DNA of 64,000 nucleotides, taken from Cladorhizidae sp. MBARI D1340-BT2 (taxonomy: Eukaryota > Porifera > Demospongiae > Poecilosclerida > Cladorhizidae). The notes beneath the pieces were generated by a model. The model saw only the letters and a program-made list of their open reading frames with translations, did no database searches and had not been told where the DNA came from. The position numbers and the translations under genes were made by a program. Below, in pieces: positions 1 to 9,879 of the stretch. The stretch lies in assembly GCA_028752905.1 (NCBI GenBank), contig JAQNBH010000013.1, forward strand, positions 43,602,071-43,666,070, given 5' to 3'. The number at the start of each line of letters is the position of its first letter. The first letter of the stretch is position 1.

Positions 1-45
1 GTCAGTACAAGGAGATATCATGTGTCCCCATCAAGTAATTCTTGC
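1..45 (+). other. Unit A: 3' end of duplicated membrane-exon block
   Basis: The first bases match 43,326 onward in unit B and 27,050 onward in unit C, so the window opens inside the first copy of the segmental duplicon. They correspond to the tail of the candidate membrane-protein exon seen whole at 26,843 and 43,132. Only the end is present, so coding status cannot be judged here. Confidence 0.5.
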
Positions 46-464
46 CTCAAGTCTAATTTGTGGTTGACACTTATTCCCCCTCCCTATTGTATTTTTCAGC
101 GTAGGTTATTTTGGCCTCTGCTATATATATATATATGGTGTGGTGCAGGATTGGGCCGCACATTTGCTCTTCCTAGTACTATCACCATAAGGGATGGAAT
201 TTTCATGTACTCCTTAAGTTCATCTTACATTTATGTTGTTATTAAATATTATTGTTGTTGTTGGCTTTGTGAGCTAATAAAAAATTCTGAGGATGCCCTC
301 CACCTTTTTATTTTGAGCCATGGAGTGCTCCCAAGAAGTCTAAGGTTGCGTCCTCCCCCTCTCTCCATTTTCTGTTTTTAAACTTTGTTTGAGTGAGTAG
401 AAATCAATGACTAGCTGGAGTGGGTGCCTGGTGATGATGGCCAGTGTTTCTGCTGGTCCTGGTT
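46..464. other. Duplicated non-coding stretch, probable intron
   Basis: This stretch is nearly identical to 43,371-43,790 and in part to 27,095-27,280 and 28,590-28,850. It holds a short TA run and an ATT/TTG-rich patch. In unit C the same ATT patch has expanded into a long TTA microsatellite carrying a LINE insertion. No domain is recognisable in any frame. Confidence 0.6.
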
Positions 465-1095
465 GTCCATATGAGAGCCTTGAGTTGCCAGCTTTGCTGA
501 CCCCATCATTAGCCTGGTCCTGGTTGTCCATATCTTATGAGAGCCTTGAGTTGCCAGCTTTGCTGATCCCATCATTAGCCTGGTCCTGGTTGTCCATATC
601 TTATGAGAGCCTTGAGTTGCCTGCTTTGCTGACCCCATCATTAGCCTGGTCCTGGTTGTCCATATCTTATGAGAGCCTTGAGTTGCCAGCTTTGCTGACC
701 CCATCATTGGCCTGGTACTGGTTGTCCATATCTTATGAAAGCCTTGAGTTGCCAGACCCCATCATTAGCCTGGTCCTGGTTGTCCATATCTTATGAGAGC
801 CTTGAGTTGCCAGCTTTGCTGACCCCATCATTAGCCTGGTCCTGGCTGTCCACATCTTATGAGGTCCTTGAGTTGCCAGCTTTGCTGACCCCATCATTAA
901 ACTGGTCCTGGTTGTCCATATCTTATGAAGCGTTGAGTTGCCAGCCAGCTTTGCTGACCCCATCATTGGCCTGGTCCTGGTTGTCCATATCTTATGAGGG
1001 CCTTGAGTTGCCAGCTTTGCTGACCCTATCATAGCCTGGTCCTGGTTGTTCATATCTTATGAGGACCTTCTTTGCTGACCCCATCATTGGCTAGT
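465..1095 (+). repeat. 66-bp minisatellite, unit A copy
   Basis: About ten tandem copies of a 66-bp unit with core tgagttgccagctttgctga. Some copies are shortened or carry small duplications (ccagccagc). Because 66 is a multiple of three, long open frames appear on both strands, but they are a by-product of the period. The same array occurs at 28,855-29,640 and 43,790-44,625. Confidence 0.95.
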
Positions 1096-1099
1096 CAGT

Positions 1100-1244
1100 G
1101 TCTTGTATTTCTCCCCCTCCTCCCTCTCTCCCTCCTCTTCTCCACCGCCTACTCCTCCTATTTCTCCTCCTGCTCCTGCCCTACCTCCTCCTCCTCTCCT
1201 CCTCTTCCTCCCACATGTACTCCTTCTCTTCTCTCCTCCTCCAG
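1100..1244 (+). promoter_or_regulatory. Long CT-rich tract ending in a splice-acceptor-like cag
   Basis: About 140 bases of almost pure C/T end in ctcctccag at 1,244. This has the form of a strong polypyrimidine tract plus 3' splice site. It is conserved at 44,637-44,781 in unit B and is followed there by the same short open frame. The splice-site role is inferred from sequence form alone. Confidence 0.5.
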
Positions 1245-1314
1245 GCTGGCCTACTGGCATAATGGTGGCAACTACCATACAGTTGATTTTAGTGTCAAAG
1301 ATAGCTCTCTCTGA
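1245..1314 (+). CDS. Candidate last exon, unrecognised protein (unit A)
   Basis: Directly after the acceptor-like site the open frame reads LAYWHNGGNYHTVDFSVKDS and stops at 1,312-1,314. An AATAAA signal follows at 1,412-1,417. The unit B counterpart (44,782-44,851) keeps frame and stop with one residue changed near the end. I recognise no domain. It could be the 3' exon of the gene whose membrane exon lies upstream in units B and C, or an untranslated exon. Confidence 0.35.
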
Positions 1315-1411
1315 GTGGACATTGTGGGGTTAGGTTGGTAAGGGGTCTATAGCAAGCAAAAACAAGTGATTGGGGAGGCATGGAATTTATAAGATGTCTG
1401 TCTACCTGCTA

Positions 1412-1417
1412 AATAAA
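1412..1417 (+). terminator. AATAAA polyadenylation-signal candidate
   Basis: A canonical AATAAA about 100 bases after the candidate stop codon at 1,314. It is conserved in unit B at 44,950-44,955, which supports this being the 3' end of a duplicated gene. Confidence 0.4.
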
Positions 1418-1439
1418 ATGTTCAATCAATCAACTTTAA

Positions 1440-2257
1440 ACTTCTTGTGAGTGTTGCTTATGCACATACATAGCCATCAATCTCCCTCTCTATTTAATAT
1501 ATAATAATGTGTAAATAATCATAATGTGATATATAAAATTATATATATTATATGTGTATATATATAATTATACTTAGAAGGTAGTTTGCTGGTGAAGATA
1601 TAGATATATAATTACAAGGTGTGTGTACATATAATATTTACAATTGAAGAAATGAGTTCCACCACACACCACCTGTTTGGAGACAAAAAGACTATCATGT
1701 TTGAGTCTGTGTGTGATAGAGATGTAGAGAATGTGTGGGCACCACTGGTGCACCAACACAACACTATATATAGTTACATACCACATTCCAAGGCAACCCG
1801 ATATGTTTGAGGAGACTTCAACAGCAGCACCCTGTTCCCATAAATCATGATGACCTCATCTCTACACTAGCAAGACTAAAGCAACACTGAGCAGTGGACC
1901 AGCTTACATGAATCAAGGGCTGCATACTTCATCTATGATTTCTTGGGTGGTGTGTGTGTGTGACATGAATCCACTAGACCTGGTTCTGGTTGCAAGTATT
2001 GACTGTCTAGATCTTATTCAACTACTGACACTTTATAGTGTAGAGCTTGAGCACCTTACTCAGCTAGACCTGAGGGAAAGACTTGCACACTATGGCTGAC
2101 TCAAGCTATCTTAGGGTTTGCTAAGCCTTTCTTGTGGCACAACTTTCTTAGAGAAAAGGCTTGCCAATGCTCCAGTACACAGCTAGCTCAGAAGCTATGA
2201 CTTACAAACCAGTTAAGGCCCATCTACTAGCAGAGGAGAAATCACGACTATGATACA
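1440..2257. other. Duplicated intergenic stretch, no gene seen
   Basis: AT-rich and TA-microsatellite sequence (about 1,490-1,610), then sequence matching unit B 44,980-45,700. It includes the short dispersed repeat cacctgtttggagacaaaaa (about 1,667), which recurs near 4,690, 45,080 and 47,175. Short open frames here show no recognisable domain. Confidence 0.6.
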
Positions 2258-2685
2258 ATCAACTTGTTACTGGAGCAGCCATAACTGCTTGTGTGTGCCT
2301 CTTGTTACTGGAGCAGTCATAACTGCTTGTGTGTGCCTCTTGTTACTGGAGCAGCCATAACTGCTTGTGTGTGCCTCTTGTTACTGGAGCAGCCATAACT
2401 GCTTGTGTGTGTCTCTTGTTACTGGAGCGGTCATAACTGCTTGTGTGTGCCTCTTGTTACTGGAGCAGCCATAACTGCTTGTGTGTGCCTCTTGTTACTG
2501 GAGCAGTCATAACTGCTTGTGTGTGCCTCTTGTTACTGGAGCAGCCATAACTGCTTGTGTGTGCCTCTTGTTACTGGAGCAGTCATAACTGCTTGTGTGT
2601 GCCTCTTGTTACTGGACAGTCATAACTGCTTGTGTGTGCCTCTTGTTACTGGAGCAGCCATAACTGCTTGTGTGTGCCTCTTGTA
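2258..2685 (+). repeat. 38-bp minisatellite, unit A copy
   Basis: About eleven tandem copies of a 38-bp unit with core ttgttactggagcagccata. The main variation is cagcc versus cagtc, which alternates between copies. Unit B has an expanded version at 45,700-46,425, so copy number changed after the duplication. Confidence 0.95.
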
Positions 2686-3300
2686 GACAAGTCAGAATAG
2701 AGAGTCTGCCACTCGCAACATATGATGTAACTTTGAATAGTAGCCACCCTTGCATGCTATAATTATATAACTGCCTGTGAAGGTTACCCCAGACCACCTG
2801 TTAACTGCCAAAACCTCATTGTATTGGCTAATCAGTGTAATGTGTGTGTGTGTGTGTGTGGTGTGTGGGTGTGTAAGTGTGTGTGATTAAAAGTAGTGAC
2901 TTTAAAAAGTGGGAGTAGTTATTTCCAATGGTTACCACTGGGTTCAAATAATTTCAGATAATTTCAGGTTCTAAATGAAGGTCAAAGCCATTGGAGGGCG
3001 TACACAATTTATCCCAAACCAAGACTAGTCTGACTGGGCATGTCACTCATTTGGCCTCCACAATGGCTCCTCCCAGGACCTGTTGAGCTGACACAACCAC
3101 AGAACACAATGAGAGAAAATGGCCCAAGCCCAGTTGGAAAGAAAGGTTTTGCTAGTCCTCAGTCATGGACTAGTATTTCATTAGTTTCCAGTTGCTCCAC
3201 GTCATCGTCAGGTCCGTGAAAGGGTCGCTAGAATCCTGACCTTCTCAACTTTGCAGTTTGGTGGTTTCAGCTGCCACCTCTGCATGATGGGACTCTCCCA
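2686..3300. other. Duplicated non-coding stretch with GT microsatellite
   Basis: Contains an interrupted GT run at about 2,838-2,885. The remainder from about 2,970 matches unit B 46,570-46,925. No coding potential recognised. Confidence 0.6.
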
Positions 3301-3439
3301 GGTCTCACTGCTCACACCCTCCCCTCCCCTGCTTGCCTGTGCTCATGTCCTCCCCTCCCCTGCTTGCCTGTGCTCATGTCCTCCCCTCCCCTGCTTGTCT
3401 GTGCTCATGTCCTCCCCTCTCCTGCTGTGTCACACAACA

Positions 3440-4440
3440 CCTCTCTGATGGTGGTGCAGATGGCAGTCCTCAACCCGCCTGTACTCTGCTGGACATTGCT
3501 AGTATTTACTCTCAATTTAAGTCATCCAGAACTTCCTGTGGCACTGCACAGTCCCTGACTGCAGCCCAGAAGTGGCATCTGTTGAACCACCTCAACCATC
3601 CTGTCCTCCTGACTCTCTCTGGCTTGATTTCTCATTTACCTTCTTCTGGCTTATTTTTTCGCCCCATCAATTCTCATTCTGATTTTTCTGTCTTTCAGAA
3701 AGACCTAAACTGTATCTCTGCCTGGCCTGCTCCCCAATCTCTCACACTTAATCTAATGAAATCTAAATGCATGCTTATTCCTTATAAACAATCTATTCTT
3801 ACTAAGGCCCTACCACCTCTGTGCACCACTGGTTCTCCACTTCAGTTGGTGACTGAGTTCAAGTACCCGGGAATCCTCTTTTCTTCATCTCTATCCTGGA
3901 CCTATCTTACATCTCTTCCAAGACCAGTAAATTACTTGGTCTTCTCTACCATCATTTCTACTGCTAGTCAAACACTTCTCCTCTTCTTTGCCTCTACACT
4001 TCTCTTATCCTTCATCTGGAGTACTGTTCTTTCCTCAGGGACTCTCAATTGTCTCATCTTTCATCTCATCTTGAGAGACTTTACCTGTAAATTGTGTAGT
4101 AAACAATGGTCCTACTCACTAAGCTTTATCCTCCATTTCTATCCTCTCACTGCCATAATGCCAAACTTAACTTCTTCAAACTTCTTCACAATAACAGATT
4201 TTCCTTCTAGCCTCCCACCAAGCCAACCTCCTCCCTGCCACAACCTTCCATCCTTCCACCCCAGACCAGTCATCATCTGCTAATCCCATGCAGAACTCAG
4301 TCTGCTTACCTCTCATTTCCCCTGCTACTGCTAGGCTCTGGGACTCTCTCCCAATTACATTAAATCACTTGGGCAATTTAAGCAGTATATTCAACACCTC
4401 TTATTGGCACTTTGACTTTTAACTACCTGACTATAATCAA
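3440..4440 (+). mobile_element. Decayed CR1/jockey-like LINE, reverse transcriptase 3' part (unit A only)
   Basis: The open frame 3,333-4,283 carries pieces typical of the C-terminal half of a non-LTR reverse transcriptase: AAQKWHLLNHLNHP, SLTLNLMKSK, then FKYPGILFSSSLSW. The last is a degraded form of the palm/thumb motif usually read as YKYLG followed by LSW. A later piece, about 4,320-4,400, matches the usual LINE tail (LWDSLP-like, then the end). Catalytic motifs lie upstream and are missing. The corresponding place in unit B (46,925-47,110) lacks it, so it inserted into A after duplication or was lost from B. Family assignment is approximate. Confidence 0.65.
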
Positions 4441-4639
4441 CTTAATATAGTCCTCCAGGTATTTGTTGACTTATTTTTACTCTTCATATGAGCCTCTTGG
4501 CTGCACCAGGTTCTTCCCACTCAGTTCCTTGATGGTTGTAATCCTAGTGTCCATCATGTGTGGCTGGCAGAGCAGCCCTGGATAGCGTAGGGCCGGCAGG
4601 TGGACGGTGTTCTGTATTGCTTGAGCTATTTTCTGTGAG

Positions 4640-5067
4640 GACAACTCGAGGGGCAAGTTATATAATAATGAAGAGAGAGAGAGAGCTCTACCCCCATATA
4701 TCTCACCACCTGTTTGAAGACAAAAAGGCTCTCCCTTGTGGCTACTAGCCCACATACACACACCAGTGTGTTTCCTAGGCTACACCTGAATCAGGTCTGG
4801 TGGAGGGCATGGGACATGTAGTGTGCAGTAGGCCTGGGAGAGTTCTCCTTATCTGCTTGGACAATACATATGTATGGCTGCATGACTACCACTCTCCTCT
4901 CTCTACAGCATCAAAGAAAGTTGAGACTATAATATAATTACACATCTTATGTGTAGTACTGCCTTACTACCAACATGTGACACAATCCCAGTCTTGTCTC
5001 TGCACATGTGCAATACCAGATGACACGCCCTCTTTTGTGGGTGCAGCATTACATCACCACTCATGAA
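4640..5067. other. Upstream region of TRIM-NHL copy A
   Basis: Shared with unit B, where it is split by the LTR retrotransposon (47,110-47,402 and 54,377-54,512). Position 4,926-4,936 is the intact form of the site into which the B element inserted. No coding region seen. Confidence 0.6.
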
Positions 5068-5074
5068 TATAATT
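5068..5074 (+). promoter_or_regulatory. TATA-like box upstream of TRIM-NHL copy A
   Basis: TATAATT sits about 104 bases before the ATG and is conserved in unit B at 54,513-54,519. Position fits a core promoter with a short 5' leader. This is inferred from sequence only. Confidence 0.35.
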
Positions 5075-5177
5075 AAGGCCACACCCGATTTGCACTGTTT
5101 CCTGTAGCTCTTGTGTCTGCTGAAGTTCTGTATCTAAAGTGTTTATCAACTACTAGTTCTCTCTAAACATTGCAACC

Positions 5178-7366
5178 ATGGCTAGAGACATGGAGGAGGC
5201 TGAGAAGTATTTGATGGAGTTAGAGAAGGAGATCACATGTTCCATCTGCCAGGAGCACTACACTCTGCCCAAGGCCCTCCCTTGCCTCCATTGCTACTGC
5301 AAGCATTGCATCATCAAGCTAGCCCTCAGGACAGGCAAAGACCAGCCTTTCCCTTGCCCAGAGTGTTGCCATGAAACCACCCTGCCTGAGGGCAATGAAG
5401 ACGGCCTCAAAACGGCTTTCCATATCAACCGCCTCAAAGAACTGTATGCCAAGCAGAAGAGAGCTCTTAGCAAGGAGGAGGTGAAGTGTGAGATATGCAC
5501 CACCTCTTCAGTCAAAGCTGAATCATTTTGCCGACAATGTGACAAGTTCATATGTGAGAAATGCGTGGAGGCACATCTGAGGATGACAGCTCTATTTGAT
5601 GGCCATGAAGTTATCTCTTTGGATGAGGTGAAGAAGGAGAGAGCTAAAGATGTCCTCCCCAAAGATCGTGCTGCTAAGAAGTGCAAACTTCACACAGAGT
5701 TGCTCAAGCTGTTCTGCTTCGACTGTGATGTTTTAATTTGTCGTGACTGCACACTAAAGGACCACAGGGACCACCACTTTGACTTCAACAACTTAGCAGC
5801 TGAGAAAAGAGCTGATGGAGAGCTTGAGGCCTCTGAGAAAAGTGGCAGCCAATCTCTCTTGTGCTGTTGAAGAGATACAGACCACGGAATCTGAGCTAGC
5901 AGCCCAAGGAGAGTCTGTAGCCAACACCATCGGGAAGTCCTTCGAGGAGCTGCACGCTATCATTGAAAGGCACAAACAGAAGATGTTAGATGAGGCCAAA
6001 AAGATAGTCTGTCAGAAAATGGAGAAGCTTGGACAACAAAAGGAGGACATTTCCATTTCCCTTGCAGAGGTGCAGAGGATCGTGGACTACACCGAGCAGT
6101 GTGTGAAGCATTGTTCCAACGATGAGGTCATGTGCACACATGCTGAGTTGGAGAGTAGGATCCAGCGAAAAATATTTGAAGACAGCAACAAGCCAGGGCA
6201 GAAGCTTACGCCAATGGAGGAGGTTGATGTAGCGGTGGAGGTGAGCTGTGTTGAGGCCCTGGAGCAGCTCCTCCAGACCCACTAAGATAACTGGACTTCC
6301 CATCACTCTAGTCATCAACACTGTGTCCAGCAAGGCTGAGGCTGGGAAGTTATCGGAAGTGGTCTTGTGCACCACTCAACTCTGTGGCAACAAGCCAGCC
6401 AAACGTGCTGTTCAAATAGACTGCCATATGAAGTGTATGCACAGTGGAGCTCACATCAAATCCAGCACCAAAGAAATTGGAGCCGACAAATACCGCATCC
6501 AGTTCACACCCACACACCGTGGACGACATGAACTTACGATCTCATTGGACGGGCATCAAGTAGCAGGCAGTCCCTTCCCTGTGCTTGTCCCCATCCCGCC
6601 CACTCAACTAGACAAGCTTGTCAAGGTGTGGAGTGGTGTAACAAATCCTTGTGGTATCACTGTCAACTCCGTGGGTGAGATTATCGTCGCTGAATATGGA
6701 GGAGATGTCGTGGTGTTGGATAGAGAGGGGAAAAGATTGAGAAGTATCAATCACTCAGAACATAAATTTCAATATTTAGAAGGTATTGCTGTAGACAGCG
6801 AAGACAACATCTATTTCATTGATGCAGACACTAATCAAATCTTCAAGTCGAACAAGAACTGCAGCAAGGTTCAAGTGCACAGAGTCCAGCAAGTGAAAGG
6901 TCCAGGACATCTCGATGTTGCAGTAGTTGGAGATGAAGTGATGGTTACTGAATGTGGCAATGGAGGTAGGATCATGGTGTACGACAGAGAACTGAAATAT
7001 GTGAGACACATTGTTGGTGCAGATAAAAACACATTGTGGTACCTATCTCCTGACAGTCATCAAAACGTGTACGTCAGTAGTCCTGGGAGCTCTAGTATTC
7101 AAGTCTTCAGTAATGATGGTGCATTCCTACGCTCCTTTGGCTGTGATGAGGATGGTGTGAAGAGGTTGAAGTCTCCACGTGGTGTGTGTGTAGCTGGTCA
7201 GTATGTGTATGTGACAGATGGTGGTGTATGTAAGATAGTAGTGTTCACCACTGAGGGAGACTATGTCACCTCATTTGGTGATGGAATCTATTGTGATGTG
7301 TGTGTAGATCAAGATGGGTTTGTGTATGCTAGTGACTGGTACTCTAATAAGATTGATATATTTTAG
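5178..7366 (+). pseudogene. TRIM-NHL type RING/B-box/filamin/NHL gene, copy A, two frameshifts
   Basis: An intronless gene with a good start context (accATGg). Part 1 (5,178-5,870) encodes a C3HC4 RING finger (first Cys at residue 21) and two B-boxes. Part 2 (about 5,815-6,285) encodes the coiled coil in another frame. Part 3 (about 6,287-7,366) encodes the filamin/immunoglobulin-like domain and a full set of NHL repeats (for example GIAVDSEDNIYFIDAD) in the third frame. Comparison with copy B shows an 8-bp loss near 5,807 and a 2-bp loss near 6,281. Members of this family are usually RING-type E3 ubiquitin ligases that bind partners or RNA through NHL; that role is inferred from the family. 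As read, a product would stop soon after B-box 2. Either a pseudogene or two sequencing/assembly errors. Confidence 0.85.
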
Positions 7367-8374
7367 TTTTCTGTTGGCAATTAGTTGATGAATTATAATG
7401 CATGATTCAATGAAGCTTTTATTGTCCTCCACTCACAACAGATAATGGAACTTGTAAGAGTTGAAGACTTCCTTTGTCCAGAAGGAAACTTCCAATTAAA
7501 ATAATGATTATGGGTGTGGCCTAGCAGCCTGTGATCCCTCCCCCTCAGGATGTGGTGGAGGGAGGTCTCCTGCCCTCATCTTCGCCAGGTGGAGGCCTCT
7601 TGGATATAAATGCTCCCAGCAACCACTGGCTGACTGACCTTCTTGAAGGCTGTGGGCAGAGACAAGTGTGCACTAATTAGGACCCACTAGTATTTATTAT
7701 CACTTGACAGTACATATAATATATAGAAACACGAGTGATGACCATGATTAGGGAGGAAGAGTACTGATGGTCTACAAGTCAAAATCAAGTAGTTGATGGC
7801 AGAACTTAGTATAGTTACAGCTACTAGTTGGCAAAATTGACAGCTACTAATTAGCTGCTAGAGACTTGATCCTCACCTCTCCTTAAATATGCCTGACCTG
7901 GCAGATTCTCGGCAAGAATCTTTACCAATTGTTAACTCATTTCAATAAGGCACTTGAACATCCGTGCAAAGTAATACACATTCCTAGTCCAATAATCACA
8001 GGAGTGTTAGGAGGGCTAATTAGGTATTTGTGCATAACTTTAATTACCATGTTGGATATTAGATTTCCAATGCTGTCTCCAGACACTATCCCAGTTGGTA
8101 AAGGACAGGCTTTGACTAATCACTCCTAGTTTGCACTCTGACCCTTGCCTTCTCCATCGCCAATTGACCCTGGCTACTATAGGATTGGTATGCAGCAGGG
8201 TGGTACCGCCCCTCCTGGGTGTTGGCAGAGGTTAGGTTCATTACAGTGTGCACTTGGATGTGGGTTAGTATATGATTGGAGGGAAGAGTGTTTAGAGTGA
8301 GGGCATTGTGGTCTTGAGTGTATCTATAGACGCATGCAGATAAGGCTGAAGTTCTAACCTTGACTTGGTTAGTC
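7367..8374. other. 3' flank of TRIM-NHL copy A
   Basis: Matches unit B 56,799-57,880 closely. An attaaaataa run at about 7,496 is a possible polyadenylation signal about 130 bases after the stop. No other coding region seen. Unit B carries a 107-bp tandem duplication of the part equivalent to about 8,035-8,140. Confidence 0.6.
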
Positions 8375-8970
8375 AGGCCTAGTTGAGGTTCTCTCCTTGT
8401 CCTGGCTAGTTGAGGTTCTCTCCTTGTCCTGGCTAGTTGAGGTTCTCTCCTTGTCCTGGCTAGTTGAGGTTCTCTCCTTGTCCTGGCTAGTTGAGGTTCT
8501 CTCCTTGTCCTGGCTAGTTGAGGTTCTCTCCTTGTCCTGGCTAGTTGAGGTTCTCTCCTTGTCCTGGCTAGTTGCGGTTCTCTCCTTGTCCTGGCTAGTT
8601 GAGGTTCTCTACTTATCCTGGCTAGTAGAGGTTCTCTCCTTGTCCTGGCTAGTTGAGGTTCTCTCCTTGTCCTGGCTAGTTGAGGTTCTCTCCTTGTCCT
8701 GGCTAGTTGAGGTTCTCTCCTTGTCCTGGCTAGTTGAGGTTCTCTCCTTGTTCTGGCTAGTTGAGGTTCTCTCCTTGTCCTGGCTAGTTGAGGTTCACTC
8801 CTTGTCCTGGCTAGTTGAGGTTCTCTCCTTGTCCTGGCTAGTTGAGGTTCTAACCTTGTCCTGGCTAGTTGAGTTTCTCTCCTTGTCCTGGCTAGTTGAG
8901 GCTATTTCCTAGTCCTGGCTAGTTGAGTTTCTATACTTGTCATGGGGCTAGTGGAGGTCTGTCCTGGTCC
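8375..8970 (+). repeat. 27-bp minisatellite, unit A copy
   Basis: About 21 copies of a 27-bp unit with core gttgaggttctctccttgtc. On the minus strand it encodes a nine-residue repeat around SQDKERTST. The last copy is followed by gtcctggtcctggctagctg, which in unit B runs directly into gypsy integrase codons ending KTASQDQDRP. The unit looks like an amplified piece of that integrase (see findings). Confidence 0.95.
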
Positions 8971-9317
8971 TGGCTAGCTGTCTTCCAGCCATAGGCACTT
9001 GGTGTGTTAGGTAGGTTAGGGCTAGGCCTAAGTTTTAATCTTACTCTAGTAATAGGCCTAGCTAACCTCACACTAGCCCCATCTCTAGCCCTGGCCCTAG
9101 CTCTTGGCCCATGTGGTCTGTGTTTTAGTCTGACCCCATAGATACACAAGTCCTGCAAGGCAATGCAATTTGTTCTGTTCAGCCAGGACTCACTTCACTC
9201 GTGGACAACAGGATGATTTGATCCTCTTTCACACTTGTGAGGTGTGAGGTAATAGCCTAATAGTTCATCTACTGTGGGTAAGGTGAGGCCATGGTAGTAA
9301 AGTAAGCCCTCACAAGC
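8971..9317. other. Unassigned stretch between arrays
   Basis: Includes a run rich in ctagccctggccc-like words at about 9,060-9,110. No homology to unit B and no coding region recognised. Confidence 0.5.
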
Positions 9318-9780
9318 ATGTTGCCCTTCCCTGTGCCACACAACTCCTATGCATGTTGCCCTGGGCCACACAACTCCTATGCATGTTGCCCTGTGCCACA
9401 CAACTCCTATGCATGTTGCCCTGTGCCACACAACTCCTATGCATGTTGCCCTGTGCCACACAACTCCTATGCATGTTGCCCTGTGCCACACAACTCCTAT
9501 GCATGTTGCTCTGGGCCACACAACTCCTATGCATGTTGCCCTGTGCCACACAACTCTTATGCATGTTGCCCTGTGCCACACAACTCCTATGCATGTTGCG
9601 CTGTGCCACACAACTCCTATGCATGTTGCCCTGTGCCACACAACTCCTATGCATGTTGCCCTGTGCAACACAACTCCTATGCATGTTGCCCTGTGCCACA
9701 CAACTCCTATGCATGTTACCCTGTGCCACACAACTCCTATGCATGTTGCCCTGTGCCACACAACTCCTATGCATGTTGAC
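9318..9780 (+). repeat. 30-bp minisatellite, unit A only
   Basis: About 15 very regular copies of a 30-bp unit with core ccacacaactcctatgcatg. A period divisible by three leaves several frames open at once on both strands, so none of these frames is evidence for a gene. Absent from units B and C. Confidence 0.95.
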
Positions 9781-9879
9781 CCTTACCCTTTGTGGTATTG
9801 AGTAACTGATTCCAATGAGCACACATCCAGATATACATCAAACAACGCATTCCATATAATAATAGACTCTCTTTACAAT

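Noticed and set aside
465..1034. Long overlapping frames on both strands in the 66-bp array
   Set aside because: Frames follow from the 66-bp period and differ between units by frame-breaking indels.
8375..8970. Long open frame for a repetitive WLVEVLSLS-type protein
   Set aside because: It is a by-product of the 27-bp period. Both strands are open, no start or promoter context exists, and the unit derives from minus-strand integrase codons.
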